Shown in pieces: positions 7,460 through 16,477 of a DNA stretch of 35,854 nt. The notes beneath the pieces were generated by a model. That model was not told where the DNA came from. It saw only the letters and a list, made by a program, of their open reading frames with translations, and did not search any database. The DNA is from Deltaproteobacteria bacterium. Its GTDB lineage: Bacteria > Myxococcota_A > UBA9160 > UBA6930. The stretch lies in assembly GCA_029261795.1 (NCBI GenBank), contig JAJDAP010000001.1, positions 1-35,854 on the forward strand, read 5' to 3'. How positions within the stretch are numbered: position 1 is the first letter of the stretch; every line of letters begins with the position of its first letter. A program made the translations under genes and the position numbers.

Positions 7460-8440
7460 TCAGACCAGACGGATGTGGTCGGCCACCGTCTCGGCGGCAT
7501 CCTCGCCCGTGCCGAAGGCGTTTTCGAGAACCCAGGTGCGCTTCAGGTAGTAGTGCGGGGGCATCTCCCAGGTGAAGCCCATGCCGCCGTAGATCTGCAC
7601 GCACTTACGCGAGTTGTGCATGGCGGCCTCGCCAGCCACGACGCGGGCACTCGCCACCGCACGGATCGGATCGCCGATCTCCGGATCGTCGACGCTGCAC
7701 CCCGCTGCGTAGACGGCGGCGCGGGCCACTTCCTGCTTCACGTACATGTCGGCGGCCATGTGTTTGATCGCCTGGAAACCCGCGATGGGACGGTCGAACT
7801 GCTCGCGGCCCTTGGCGTAGGCCACCGCATATTCCTGGGTGCTCTCGGCGATGCCCAGGAAGAAGGCGGAAGTCAGTGTCGTCGCTTCGAGCCGAACCCG
7901 CGAGGCGGTGTCGGCGTCTGCGATTCGTTCGCCCGCGGGCAAGCTCGGCACCCCCAGGATCGGCGTCAGCGGATCCAACGGGTCCTTGACCCGTTCACCA
8001 TCCAGCGCCGAGGCCTCGATGCGATGGATCCCGTCCTTCCGGAGGACGATCAGTGCGTCGAGCTGCGAGCCGTGCTCGACCATGGCGGGGCCCGGGCTCG
8101 TTCCGAGGGTGTGGTCGAGGCCGCCAACGATGACTTCGCCCGTTGCCACGCCATCGATCAAACCGGCGAGAACGTTGCCCCAGATCACGGGCCCCGGAAC
8201 CACGCGGCGCCCCAGTTCGGCGAATACGATGGCGGCGTCGGCCATACCGAGACCGAGCCCGCCCTGCTCCTCGGGGAGGCGCAGCGCGAAGATGCCCATC
8301 TCGGCCAGCTCGCCCTGGATGCCGCGATTGAACGGCTCCTTCTCGAGCTCGGGGATCGCGTCGAACGGGAAGCGCCCTTCACAGAATGTGCGGATGCCTT
8401 CCTGTAGAGCCATCTGGTCGTCGCTGAACTGGAATTCCAT
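7460..8440 (-). CDS. Acyl-CoA dehydrogenase, small subunit type (keeps catalytic Glu)
   Basis: This 326-residue acyl-CoA dehydrogenase is shorter than the usual 380-400. The ATG at 8440 begins MEFQFSDDQMALQEGIRTF, and only 2 bp separate it from the stop of the large subunit gene. The beta-domain has no T-x-G-S-D/S-E-P-N-A-G-S-D segment for the flavin. The C-terminal part is well conserved: KGREQFDRPIAGFQAIKHM and CVQIYGGMGFTWEMPPHYY, where E follows the YGGMGFTW segment at the catalytic-base position. This division of motifs matches the actinobacterial alpha2-beta2 dehydrogenases such as ChsE1-ChsE2, in which each gene supplies half of a FAD site. I infer a complex with the product of 8443-9633. 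Start sites further upstream would overlap that gene. Confidence 0.9.
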   Translation of the reverse strand: MEFQFSDDQMALQEGIRTFCEGRFPFDAIPELEKEPFNRGIQGELAEMGIFALRLPEEQGGLGLGMADAAIVFAELGRRVVPGPVIWGNVLAGLIDGVATGEVIVGGLDHTLGTSPGPAMVEHGSQLDALIVLRKDGIHRIEASALDGERVKDPLDPLTPILGVPSLPAGERIADADTASRVRLEATTLTSAFFLGIAESTQEYAVAYAKGREQFDRPIAGFQAIKHMAADMYVKQEVARAAVYAAGCSVDDPEIGDPIRAVASARVVAGEAAMHNSRKCVQIYGGMGFTWEMPPHYYLKRTWVLENAFGTGEDAAETVADHIRLV

Positions 8441-8442
8441 GA

Positions 8443-9633
8443 CTAACGAGGCTCCCGCGGCATCTCGAGGATTCGCTCGGAGACGATGTTGCGCTGCACC
8501 TGCGACGAGCCCGCCGCGATGGTGAGCGAAAGCGTATTCAAGAACGTGTCGACCGTGCGGCCGTTCGGAAGATCGGCGAGATCGTTTCGCGACAGGCTCG
8601 CCCGCGCCATCAGACGTGTGCCGAATTCGTAGACGCGTTGGTTCAATTCGGTGAACGCGAGCTTCAGCGCAGAGCCACCGAGCCCGGGCATCCCCGTCCG
8701 AGCCACCTCGCCGAGCTGCCACTTCATCATCGCCCACAGCGCATCCGCCTCGGCGGCAAGATGGCCCGCCTCGCGTCGCAGACCAATATCGTCCCATGCC
8801 GTGGCGTCATGACGCGTAATCTTTCGGGCCAGGATCGAGAGATCCGAGAGGAATTCCTTCAACTCGTAGATGTCCTGGGCCCAGGCGCTCCCGCGCTCGA
8901 AGCGGAGCGTCACGTTGGTGATGCGCCAGCCGTCGTTCTCCTCACCAACGAGGTTCTCGCAGGGAACGCGGACGTTCTCGAGGAACATCTCGGCGAAGTC
9001 GCTCTCACCCCGGATCGTGTCGAGGGGCTGGATCGAAATTCCGGGAAGATCCATCGGCATGACCACCCAACTGATGCCACGGTGCTTGGAGGCAGCGGGG
9101 TCGGTGCGAACGAGCAGTTCACAGAGGTCGGCCTTCTGCGCGAAGGACGTCCAGATCTTGTGGCCGTTGATGACGTAGTCATCTCCGTCGCGCTCGGCCG
9201 TCGTCTTCAGGGCGGCCAGGTCCGAGCCCGCGTTCGGCTCCGAGAAACCCTGGCACCAGATTTCCTCGCCGCGCAGGATTCGGGGCAGGTGTTCGGACTT
9301 CTGGAGTTCGCTGCCCTCGGCGATCAAGGTCGGGCCGCCGTGGCGAAGGCCGACGAAGTTCATGCCGACGTAGGGCGCCTTCGCCCGCGCGTACTCCTCG
9401 TAGTAGACGAGCTCCTCGGTGAGCGTGGCGCCGCGCCCGCCGTACTCGGCCGGCCAGTTCACGCCGGCATAACCCGCTTCGAAGAGTTTTCCCTGCCAGC
9501 CGCTGTCGTAGACGCGCCGCGCGTCCCAATCGGAGCGGTCGGGCGGTGCCCCGTGCAGGGGTACCTCGGCCTCGAGCCAGCTACGGAGTTCGTGACGAAA
9601 CTTCTCGTCGGCGTCGGAATAACGCAGGTCCAT
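8443..9633 (-). CDS. Acyl-CoA dehydrogenase, large subunit type (lacks C-terminal catalytic motif)
   Basis: This 396-residue acyl-CoA dehydrogenase starts at the ATG at 9633, nine bases after GGGAGG. It has the N-terminal GVNWPAEYGGRGATLTEEL, the flavin-contact segment CQGFSEPNAGSDLAALKT, the strand YVINGHKIWTSFAQ and the terminal SSQVQRNIVSERILEMPR. The usual IYGGxGY...E region that supplies the catalytic base is replaced by ARASLSRNDLADLPNGRTVD. That fits a partner subunit whose base comes from the adjacent small gene. The two genes are separated by 2 bp and form their own operon. A perfect inverted-repeat operator lies 71 bp upstream, shared with the other acyl-CoA operon. Confidence 0.92.
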   Translation of the reverse strand: MDLRYSDADEKFRHELRSWLEAEVPLHGAPPDRSDWDARRVYDSGWQGKLFEAGYAGVNWPAEYGGRGATLTEELVYYEEYARAKAPYVGMNFVGLRHGGPTLIAEGSELQKSEHLPRILRGEEIWCQGFSEPNAGSDLAALKTTAERDGDDYVINGHKIWTSFAQKADLCELLVRTDPAASKHRGISWVVMPMDLPGISIQPLDTIRGESDFAEMFLENVRVPCENLVGEENDGWRITNVTLRFERGSAWAQDIYELKEFLSDLSILARKITRHDATAWDDIGLRREAGHLAAEADALWAMMKWQLGEVARTGMPGLGGSALKLAFTELNQRVYEFGTRLMARASLSRNDLADLPNGRTVDTFLNTLSLTIAAGSSQVQRNIVSERILEMPREPR

Positions 9634-9703
9634 TGCGAAGGCCTCCCGGGGCAGGCACCGGCATTCCGGCAGTCGCCGGTCCCGGGCCAATCGGACCTAT
9701 TAA

Positions 9704-9718
9704 GATACGGTGCGTATC
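9704..9718 (-). promoter_or_regulatory. Putative repressor operator, copy 2 (dehydrogenase operon)
   Basis: GATACGGTGCGTATC is a perfect 6-3-6 inverted repeat, 71 bp upstream of the ATG at 9633. Copy 1 lies at 5420-5434 at almost the same distance from its gene. A TetR-type fatty-acid regulator is the simplest reading. Confidence 0.65.
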
Positions 9719-9726
9719 GTAACTCG

Positions 9727-9754
9727 CCAACGGGCGCTCCGCCGGGCGCGTTGG
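9727..9754 (-). terminator. Hairpin at the end of the DUF11 operon
   Basis: CCAACG (9727-9732) and CGTTGG (9749-9754) pair perfectly. After a GG bulge, three further base pairs extend the stem. It lies 8 bp past the stop of the giant barrel gene and separates that operon from the dehydrogenase operon. There is no T-run. Confidence 0.45.
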
Positions 9755-9762
9755 GGCCCGGG

Positions 9763-12700
9763 CTAGCGGCGCTTGGCCGAGGTCTGGACCGACCAGCCGA
9801 GGAGTTGGCGCACCGTCTCCTGGTCGGCCTTGATGCGGACGCGGACGAACGGGCCCTTGGTGGTGTACTCGGAACGGGAGAATTCGCTGTCGTAGAAACC
9901 AGCGAAGTTGTAGCCGACGCTCAGCCAGACGTTGTCGACGAGCACGCGGCCGATCGAGAGCCCGTAGCCGAGCGAGAGGCCCTGGCCTGCGCCGCGTCCG
10001 AGATGCCGGGCACGGGCGAGAAGAGCGATGTCCCAGCGCCGGCCGAGATCCCGCCGCAACTCGAAGCCGAGCAGATTGCCGAAGGACGAGAAACGCTGGC
10101 CGTCGATCGTGTCGACCACCCACTTGCTCGAGAACTGCCAGGCCATCTGTGTCTGGCGGTCCCATTCGTGGTTGACCTTCAGGTGGTTGATGATGCGACG
10201 GCTGCGGAAATCGAAGCTCCCCTTCGTGACGTCTTCGAACTCGACGTCCAACTGCTCGAGCACGATGAAGGGACCGTCCGAGGGTCGGTAGACCATGCCG
10301 ATGCGCGAATCGAGCAGGCTTTCGCGCTCGCCGCTGTTCGCCGCGGTCCGGAAGAACTCGAGGCGGGCCGAATAGCCGATGTCGCCTTCTTCTCGGAGCG
10401 CGCCGAGCAGCAGGTTCCACTGATCCTCACGATCTCCGAAGCGGGTTTCCGCGCGGCCCGTGAAGGAGTCGCCGCCGCGGTTGAAGCCGATCCCCACGGA
10501 GAGGGCGGTGTAGTCGTCCTCCAACGGTTCCGCAAAGGTTCCACCCGCCGGCGGAACCTCGGGATCGAAGGGCGCCACGGTTCCGCGCAGCGTCTGCGAG
10601 CGATCCACCGAGACGTCGAGCGCCCAGGCCTGACTGATCTGCCACAACTGGGAGAGGCCAAGGTTCGCGTAGGTTCGCCTGCCGTCCTCGCGCATCTCTT
10701 CGTTCAGACCGCTCTCGATGCTGGCACCACGCCAAGGAATGGCGCGGAAGCCGACGCGGCTGTCGTGGGTCGAACGAGTGTCGCCGAAGGTGTACTCGTC
10801 CTTGGCGAACAGGGCGACATCTTCGGTGACCTTCCAGTCGCCACCTAACAGCAATCGGTCGCTGAAGTCACCGTGCTCCCCTTCGTCGCCGAAGCCGAGT
10901 TCGGTCGCGGCGTGGAGCGTGACGCGCTGATCGAAGAACGTCTGCTTGACGCCGGCGAGCAGCTGGGTCGTTTCCTGGGCCATGCCGGTTCCGCGATCGG
11001 ACAGATGGCGAACCCCGGCGTGGGCGCCGCGAGCGCCGTCGTCCCAATCGACGCGGGCTTCACCGATCGAGCGCTCGTTTCCGGTTTCGAGATTCTCGTC
11101 GCGGTAGGCCGTACCCTCCAGGGCAACCTCTTCGGAAACCCGGTAGCGGCCTTCGACGCCGAGCCGGCGCGTCGCGCCCGCGTTGGCGTTCTGTTGACCG
11201 AGCCCGAAGCCTGCGTCCTGCTGTTCGGCGTAGGCACTCGCCTCGAGCTTCTCGCTGCGATGCTCTGCGGTGACCAGCCACGCCTCGGAACGGTCCGAGC
11301 GTGCCTGGAAATTCTCCTGGGTCGTGCGCGCGTACTCCGCCTTGAGTTCGGTGTTCTCTCCGAGCTGTACGGTGGCGTCGGCGCCCATCAGCCTGGCATC
11401 GAGGTCGCCGCCGCCCTCGTGGATCAGCGTCGCACCCACCTCGACCGCGTCTTCGACCACGTTCACGGCGACGCGTCCGCCGGCCGTGATTTCCTTTTGC
11501 GTCCCCGCGGCCACTTCGTAGTCGACCACGATGAAGACCGGATTGAGTGCGCCGTCGCGTCCCGGGATCGGCTGGCGGAAGTGGATGGTTCCCGCACCGT
11601 AGTCGATGTCGTAATCCACATGGCGTGCCAGCGACTTCGTCTCGAGGATGCGTTGGCCGCTGAAGCGATCGCGCGTCTCGATCACGACTTGTTCGCTGCC
11701 GACGAGGAGGTTGCCCGCGCGCAGGCGATAGAGGCCCGACACTCCGCGTCCGCGAAGCTCGTCTTTCAGGAACTGCTGATCGGTATCCGTCGCGAAGGCG
11801 TTCCAGCGAACGGTCTCGCCGCGTCGCGCGGTCTTGATGCCGGTGAGCGAGCGCGTGTACCTGGAGAGTTCGGTCTCCTCGAGCCCGGTCTCGAAATCGC
11901 CGTAGAGTGCGAAGAAGCGTTCGCGTTCGACTTTCAGATAGAGCCGGCCCGAACTCGGCGCATCGTGGCCCTGCTCGGTACGGTCGCCGTAGAGCGTGTA
12001 GTGCTCGTCCGGATCGAGCGCCTGGAAGAGCCGCTGATCCAGACCGCCGCCTCCGCCCAACGAACCGAGCCGCGTGCGCTCGGCTTCGGAATCGTAGGCG
12101 GCCGTCAGCAACCACTTCCCGAGCACGGTGCCCTTGGCGAAGAATGCGATGCGGCCCTCGGTGAAGCTGTCTTCTTCACCATCCGCGCCCTTGCGCGCCG
12201 CGTCGTTGCCGCCCGTCGATGCGTAACCGGCAGTTCCGGTTCCCAGTCCGACCAGGACCCACTCGCGATCTCCGGGCTCGAGCCACGCCTCGAGTTCTTC
12301 CGTCTTGTCGTCCGCGAGCTGCGCCGCGAAGCGTACTTCGCCGACGACCGTGGTCGGCTGGAGGGGAACGCGCGCGATTCCATCCTTGCCGACCACATAG
12401 CTCGAAGTCTCTTCGCCGAAGTCGCCGAGATCCGTCAGCGGGCGCGTTCGCCGTGCCGCTACCGACTCCGCCGTCTGGTACGGGGGCTCGAGCGTGAAGG
12501 TTCCGGTCGTGCCCTCCCTCGAGGGTCGACCGAAGCGATCGAAGAGCCGGATCGCGAGGATGGGAGCGGTCCGGCCATCGGCCACCAGCCGCGAGGCTTC
12601 CTCATCGAACCGTGCACGCACGGGCGGGCCCGAGTAGTGCACTTCGGCCTCGACCCGCTCGACGACGGTACCCTCCGCGTCCAATAGCTCGGCGACGAAA

Positions 12701-15252
12701 CGGTTGGCGCCCTCATCGAGATCGACGCCGCGCCAGCGCGTGATCGCGGTGGTCCCGGCGCCGTTGCGAATCCGGCCGTCGAAGTTCAGCACCTCGACGA
12801 GCTCGCCGTTTCGGAGCAACCGCACATCCAATCTCGGGTCGTGCTGGAGGCCGATCTTGATCGCCGGGATCTTGGGATTGAAGCCGGTCTCGGGGTAGAG
12901 CCAGCGCGTGGCCGGGACGGCGCTGGCGAGCCACGCCCCGTCGAAGCGATCTTCCGGGAGCACCTCGGGCTCGTCCCCGGCCGGGGTCGCGCTCGCGCTC
13001 GTCACTTCTCCAGCGTCGAAGACGACGGCCTCACTCACCGAGGCCTCCTCGCAGCTCCCGCAGAACTCGACCGAGGCCACCGGCGTTCGCGTCGGGGCGC
13101 CTTGGCTCTGGGCCTTCACCATGGCACGGACGTTGATGCGGGCTTTCATGTCCGCGGGCTCTCGCGAAATCGAGAAGGCGATGCGCGCCGTCTCGCCGGC
13201 TGCCAGCTGGGCGATGCGGAACGTCACCGCGCCGCGGTCGGCATCGGCTTCGGCGGGATGCCCGTCGAGTACCGTCGAGCCCGCAACGATGCGAACGCCA
13301 TCGGGCAACATCAACACCGTGGCGACATCCTCGAACGCGCGGCCGTTCGCGATCACGTCGAGTTCGATTCGGCTCTGGGCGCCCCGGGGCGAAGCGGTCA
13401 ACCGCTGACGGAGTTCCACGACTTCGGGCACCGTCCGCTCGAGGACGAAGTCCGCGCGCCAGGCCGAGCCCGCTTGCGGCTCGACGAAGCGAGACCAGGG
13501 CCGACCCGCGAAGGAATGTCCCGGGCACCTGCTCGGCGCGAGGCCCTCGGGAAGCGTATCGAGATCGAGCTGAAGGACGTGTGTGTCCGCGGAGACGCCA
13601 GCAAAATGGAAGCGCCCATCCTCGTCGGTCACCACGAAGCTGCCGTCTTCGAGGAACAGGCGCACACCCGGAACGCCGCCGTGTTCTTCGCGAACCGGCG
13701 CATCGCAGCGACCGACGCGAACCCGTCCGAGCAGGATCGACCGATCTTCGAGGATGTCGGCAGCGACCTGGACGGTTGCACTCGCCGTATTGGAGCGAGC
13801 GCCGAAGCCTGCGGCGAACGCCACGTTCTTGGCGGCTCCTGGCCGCGCAGCAGCGCCCACGATCGCGACATAGCGGATCTCGAGCCGGTCTCCCGGCGCG
13901 ATCGCGGGGGTGAGAATCGTGAGTCCTCGACCGTCCGCCGAAATCTCGGGGTCGGCTGCCCGAGCAGCACCGATGCGCAAGGAGCCCGGCTCGAAGCGGA
14001 AGCCTTGGGGCAGCCGGTCCCGGATCGTGACCGGGCTCGCAGCTCCCACGTTAGGCGCGCTCAGGCTGAGCGCGTATTGGACGAACTCGCCGATCCGCGC
14101 ATTCGTGCGGCTGGCTTGCTTCGTGAGCAGCAGGCCCGTGCCACCACTGCTCGGATCAAGCGGGACATCGACCTCGACGGCAGGCCCGAGCGGGACGATG
14201 AAATCGCTTCCGCGAGATCCCGGGCCGAGCGCGTAGGGCGAGCCTGGCAACGCTTGCAGCGCGCCATTCCCGACCACGGACGGGAACGAAAATCCGCCAG
14301 GCGGTGAAATCTCGAGGCGATAGGTGCCCGGCGCAACGAAGGGGAACCGGAACTCGCCGGGACCGTAATTGTAGACCGCGCCGCCGGAGTCGGTGGCGGT
14401 ACCGCCCGAAATGACCGAGGACGGGAAGATCGAGACGCCGTCGTCTCCGAATACGTTCGCGGGCGCACCGGTTCCCGCATCGACGAGGCGAACGATGACG
14501 CCATCGATCCGGTTGCCGGTCTGACTGTCGAAGACGACTCCCTCGGGATCGACCAGGCCCGAGGAAGAGGACGAGTCCGTGCCGTCCGCGGGGTCGACGT
14601 ATCGCGCATCGATCGTATCGCCCGGCAACACCGAAATCTGGCAGTCACCGGAGACCGGCGGTGGTGTGTTCGTCATGAGATAGCCGACGAACTCTCCCGT
14701 CGAAATGCCCGTCTCGGTAAGTTCGATCACCTCGACATCACCCGTGAGCAACGACCTGACCGAAACGACCACCGTCTCTGGCAGCAACGGATTCAGATCC
14801 TGATCGCGATCCGTCACGCGAATGAACGCGACTTCGCCCTGGTGGAAGGGGCCGCCCAGCATCACGTCCACTGGCGCGGCGAGGTTGATGGGGACACCGC
14901 CCAATCCGGTGGGCGGCGGAGCAGGGATGAACGGTCCCGCGGACGTTCCGGAGGTACTGCAGATCTCAGGGCCGACCGTTGTCGAGAACGAGGCGGGGTT
15001 CGCCGGCGCGTAGTGCAGGACTTCGGTCGTGCTAGGCGTCCGCATTCCGGTAACGACGATCGAATCGGGATTGGAGAAGGTGATCTGCGGGCCGCCAATC
15101 GGGGCGATCCAATCCACCCTCGCCGTATTGGGGATGTTGGTCCCCGGCGGCGTCATCGCGTGGCCGGCGATCGCCGAAAGCGAAACCGCCAGCCAAGCGA
15201 TGATGAACCACCCGATTCCCGGACGCACGGGTCCCCGCGCGCACCGGGCCAT
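9763..15252 (-). CDS. Giant DUF11/surface-repeat protein with predicted outer-membrane beta-barrel
   Basis: This is a protein of about 1829 residues. A signal peptide (MARCARGPVRPGIGWFIIAW to AIAGHA, about 1-32) is followed by a module shared with two other operon proteins (GTNIPNTARVDW...SN..). A DUF11-like domain begins near residue 377 (GLLLTKQASRTNARIGEFVQ). A carboxypeptidase-regulatory/SdrD-type fold follows near 510-590 (VRLFLEDGSFVVTDEDGRFH). From about 1045 the sequence becomes alternating polar/aromatic strands typical of an outer-membrane barrel, with DYDIDYGAGTIHFRQPIPGR near 1214. It ends RQLLGWSVQTSAKRR. The frame opens at a GTG at 15312, but the ATG at 15252 gives a normal signal peptide and has GGAGG 11 bases upstream. 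It is last in a five-gene operon, 70 bp after the previous gene. An adhesin anchor or secretion/assembly role is inference. Confidence 0.8.
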   Translation of the reverse strand: MARCARGPVRPGIGWFIIAWLAVSLSAIAGHAMTPPGTNIPNTARVDWIAPIGGPQITFSNPDSIVVTGMRTPSTTEVLHYAPANPASFSTTVGPEICSTSGTSAGPFIPAPPPTGLGGVPINLAAPVDVMLGGPFHQGEVAFIRVTDRDQDLNPLLPETVVVSVRSLLTGDVEVIELTETGISTGEFVGYLMTNTPPPVSGDCQISVLPGDTIDARYVDPADGTDSSSSSGLVDPEGVVFDSQTGNRIDGVIVRLVDAGTGAPANVFGDDGVSIFPSSVISGGTATDSGGAVYNYGPGEFRFPFVAPGTYRLEISPPGGFSFPSVVGNGALQALPGSPYALGPGSRGSDFIVPLGPAVEVDVPLDPSSGGTGLLLTKQASRTNARIGEFVQYALSLSAPNVGAASPVTIRDRLPQGFRFEPGSLRIGAARAADPEISADGRGLTILTPAIAPGDRLEIRYVAIVGAAARPGAAKNVAFAAGFGARSNTASATVQVAADILEDRSILLGRVRVGRCDAPVREEHGGVPGVRLFLEDGSFVVTDEDGRFHFAGVSADTHVLQLDLDTLPEGLAPSRCPGHSFAGRPWSRFVEPQAGSAWRADFVLERTVPEVVELRQRLTASPRGAQSRIELDVIANGRAFEDVATVLMLPDGVRIVAGSTVLDGHPAEADADRGAVTFRIAQLAAGETARIAFSISREPADMKARINVRAMVKAQSQGAPTRTPVASVEFCGSCEEASVSEAVVFDAGEVTSASATPAGDEPEVLPEDRFDGAWLASAVPATRWLYPETGFNPKIPAIKIGLQHDPRLDVRLLRNGELVEVLNFDGRIRNGAGTTAITRWRGVDLDEGANRFVAELLDAEGTVVERVEAEVHYSGPPVRARFDEEASRLVADGRTAPILAIRLFDRFGRPSREGTTGTFTLEPPYQTAESVAARRTRPLTDLGDFGEETSSYVVGKDGIARVPLQPTTVVGEVRFAAQLADDKTEELEAWLEPGDREWVLVGLGTGTAGYASTGGNDAARKGADGEEDSFTEGRIAFFAKGTVLGKWLLTAAYDSEAERTRLGSLGGGGGLDQRLFQALDPDEHYTLYGDRTEQGHDAPSSGRLYLKVERERFFALYGDFETGLEETELSRYTRSLTGIKTARRGETVRWNAFATDTDQQFLKDELRGRGVSGLYRLRAGNLLVGSEQVVIETRDRFSGQRILETKSLARHVDYDIDYGAGTIHFRQPIPGRDGALNPVFIVVDYEVAAGTQKEITAGGRVAVNVVEDAVEVGATLIHEGGGDLDARLMGADATVQLGENTELKAEYARTTQENFQARSDRSEAWLVTAEHRSEKLEASAYAEQQDAGFGLGQQNANAGATRRLGVEGRYRVSEEVALEGTAYRDENLETGNERSIGEARVDWDDGARGAHAGVRHLSDRGTGMAQETTQLLAGVKQTFFDQRVTLHAATELGFGDEGEHGDFSDRLLLGGDWKVTEDVALFAKDEYTFGDTRSTHDSRVGFRAIPWRGASIESGLNEEMREDGRRTYANLGLSQLWQISQAWALDVSVDRSQTLRGTVAPFDPEVPPAGGTFAEPLEDDYTALSVGIGFNRGGDSFTGRAETRFGDREDQWNLLLGALREEGDIGYSARLEFFRTAANSGERESLLDSRIGMVYRPSDGPFIVLEQLDVEFEDVTKGSFDFRSRRIINHLKVNHEWDRQTQMAWQFSSKWVVDTIDGQRFSSFGNLLGFELRRDLGRRWDIALLARARHLGRGAGQGLSLGYGLSIGRVLVDNVWLSVGYNFAGFYDSEFSRSEYTTKGPFVRVRIKADQETVRQLLGWSVQTSAKRR

Positions 15253-15268
15253 GGAGGCATTCGCCTCC
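15253..15268 (-). promoter_or_regulatory. Hairpin enclosing the ribosome site of the giant barrel gene
   Basis: On the minus strand GGAGGCGAATGCCTCC is a perfect 6-4-6 inverted repeat ending one base before the ATG at 15252. The GGAGG is the likely ribosome site, so folding would hide it. If the GTG at 15312 is the true start, this sequence is coding instead. Confidence 0.4.
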
Positions 15269-15322
15269 GACCCGGTCCGTCGGGGACCGTGCATCGGGAT
15301 CAGGAGTGTCACGACAACCGGG

Positions 15323-16438
15323 CTACTGGATCGTCACCCGGAAGTTGACGGTCGCGGACTCGCCAGGAGCGAGGGTGATGCCGCTGACCGTCACGGCGTT
15401 CGCCGTGAAGTCGCCGGCATCCACATCCACCGCGTTGCTGAGCGGTGTTGCCGCTCCACCTGGCGGTGTCACCTGGATACCCTGGCCAGCGCCGTAGCTG
15501 TCGGTCGTGAAGGCGACCGTGCCGTTGGTGACGATCTCGTTGGTGAGATCGTCGGTCACCGTCACGTTGGTTGCCGACGCGGAGGCACCGGCACCGTTGC
15601 TGATGGTGACCGTGTACTCGACGATGGCTCCCGGGATCGCTTTCGGATTCGTGGTGCCGTTGAACGGATCGCTGAACACGACCGAGCTCTTGGTCACCGT
15701 GATGAGCGCGGCGCCCACCAGGAATGCGTCGGTGTCCGAGTACTGGCCGTCACGCGGGCCATCGACGTCGCCCGTGCCGTCCGCGAAGACGACCTGAACG
15801 GCACCGGGCACGTCCACCCCGTTGTCCTGAACGAGCGCCGTACCCGGTAAGTTCGGCGTGAGCGAATCCGCGGCTTGTGCCGTGAGCGCGATCGCCGACA
15901 CGTCACCGTTGGCCTGGGCTCCGATGTCACGCACGATGAACACGACCTGCGACAGGTCTTGCCCCAACTGGTCTACGAACGCGCGTAGATCAACGCCCGC
16001 GTCGTAGACACCGTTGTCGTTGGTGTCTTCGAAGATCCCGCTCGTCGCTCCGACCGGTGCGTTGAAGTTGTCGGTGCCACCGAACGGGTCGGCGCCTCCG
16101 ACCTGGTCGGTCGCGGTGAGCAGGAAGTCCATCGTGGCGTTGCCGGTGTTGTTCACCGAGTAGATGAGCACCTCGGTGACGCCACCAGTGGCCACCGTCG
16201 AATAGCTCGAGCCCACTTCCGTGACGGTGAGGTCGACCATCTGGTCGACCACGAACGTGGCGATATTGGACAGCTCCGGTGCCTGCGCGGACGCACCCAC
16301 CGAGTACGCCACTGACGCCTGGTTGTTGATCGATGTCGCCGAGGGCGTGCCAACCGCGTTGGCAGCTCCCGCGACTCCGAAGCTCAGCAGCACGAGGACG
16401 ATCCCCGCGAGCCGGCTCCTTCCGTTTTTCCAATGCAT
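15323..16438 (-). CDS. Secreted DUF11-repeat protein (371 aa)
   Basis: The protein has a clear signal peptide (MHWKNGRSRLAGIVLVLLSF to GAANA) and begins the mature chain with VGTPSATSINNQASVAYSVG, a module also present in the 340-residue operon protein. A C-terminal DUF11-like Ig-fold starts near residue 245 (ITVTKSSVVFSDPFNGTTNP, then KAIPGAIVEYTVTISN). An acidic stretch EDTNDNGVYDAGVD near 145-160 resembles a calcium-binding D-x-[DN]-x-[DN]-G loop of the type in dockerin and thrombospondin-3 repeats. The chain ends GESATVNFRVTIQ, fitting the F-x3-[IL]-[QN] ending of its siblings. The ATG at 16438 follows AGGAG by ten bases. It is fourth in the operon. A structural surface role is likely; the ligand is unknown. 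Confidence 0.85.
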   Translation of the reverse strand: MHWKNGRSRLAGIVLVLLSFGVAGAANAVGTPSATSINNQASVAYSVGASAQAPELSNIATFVVDQMVDLTVTEVGSSYSTVATGGVTEVLIYSVNNTGNATMDFLLTATDQVGGADPFGGTDNFNAPVGATSGIFEDTNDNGVYDAGVDLRAFVDQLGQDLSQVVFIVRDIGAQANGDVSAIALTAQAADSLTPNLPGTALVQDNGVDVPGAVQVVFADGTGDVDGPRDGQYSDTDAFLVGAALITVTKSSVVFSDPFNGTTNPKAIPGAIVEYTVTISNGAGASASATNVTVTDDLTNEIVTNGTVAFTTDSYGAGQGIQVTPPGGAATPLSNAVDVDAGDFTANAVTVSGITLAPGESATVNFRVTIQ

Positions 16439-16477
16439 GGTTTTCTTTCTCCTGATCTCGGCGTATGGAGGGCCCAG

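Noticed and set aside
5655..7604. Minus-strand open frame of about 650 codons
   Set aside because: It is antisense to amtB, whose transporter motifs and pore histidines are unmistakable.
8638..14307. Long plus-strand frames opposite the dehydrogenase and giant barrel genes
   Set aside because: No domains or signal peptides; their composition mirrors the opposite strand.
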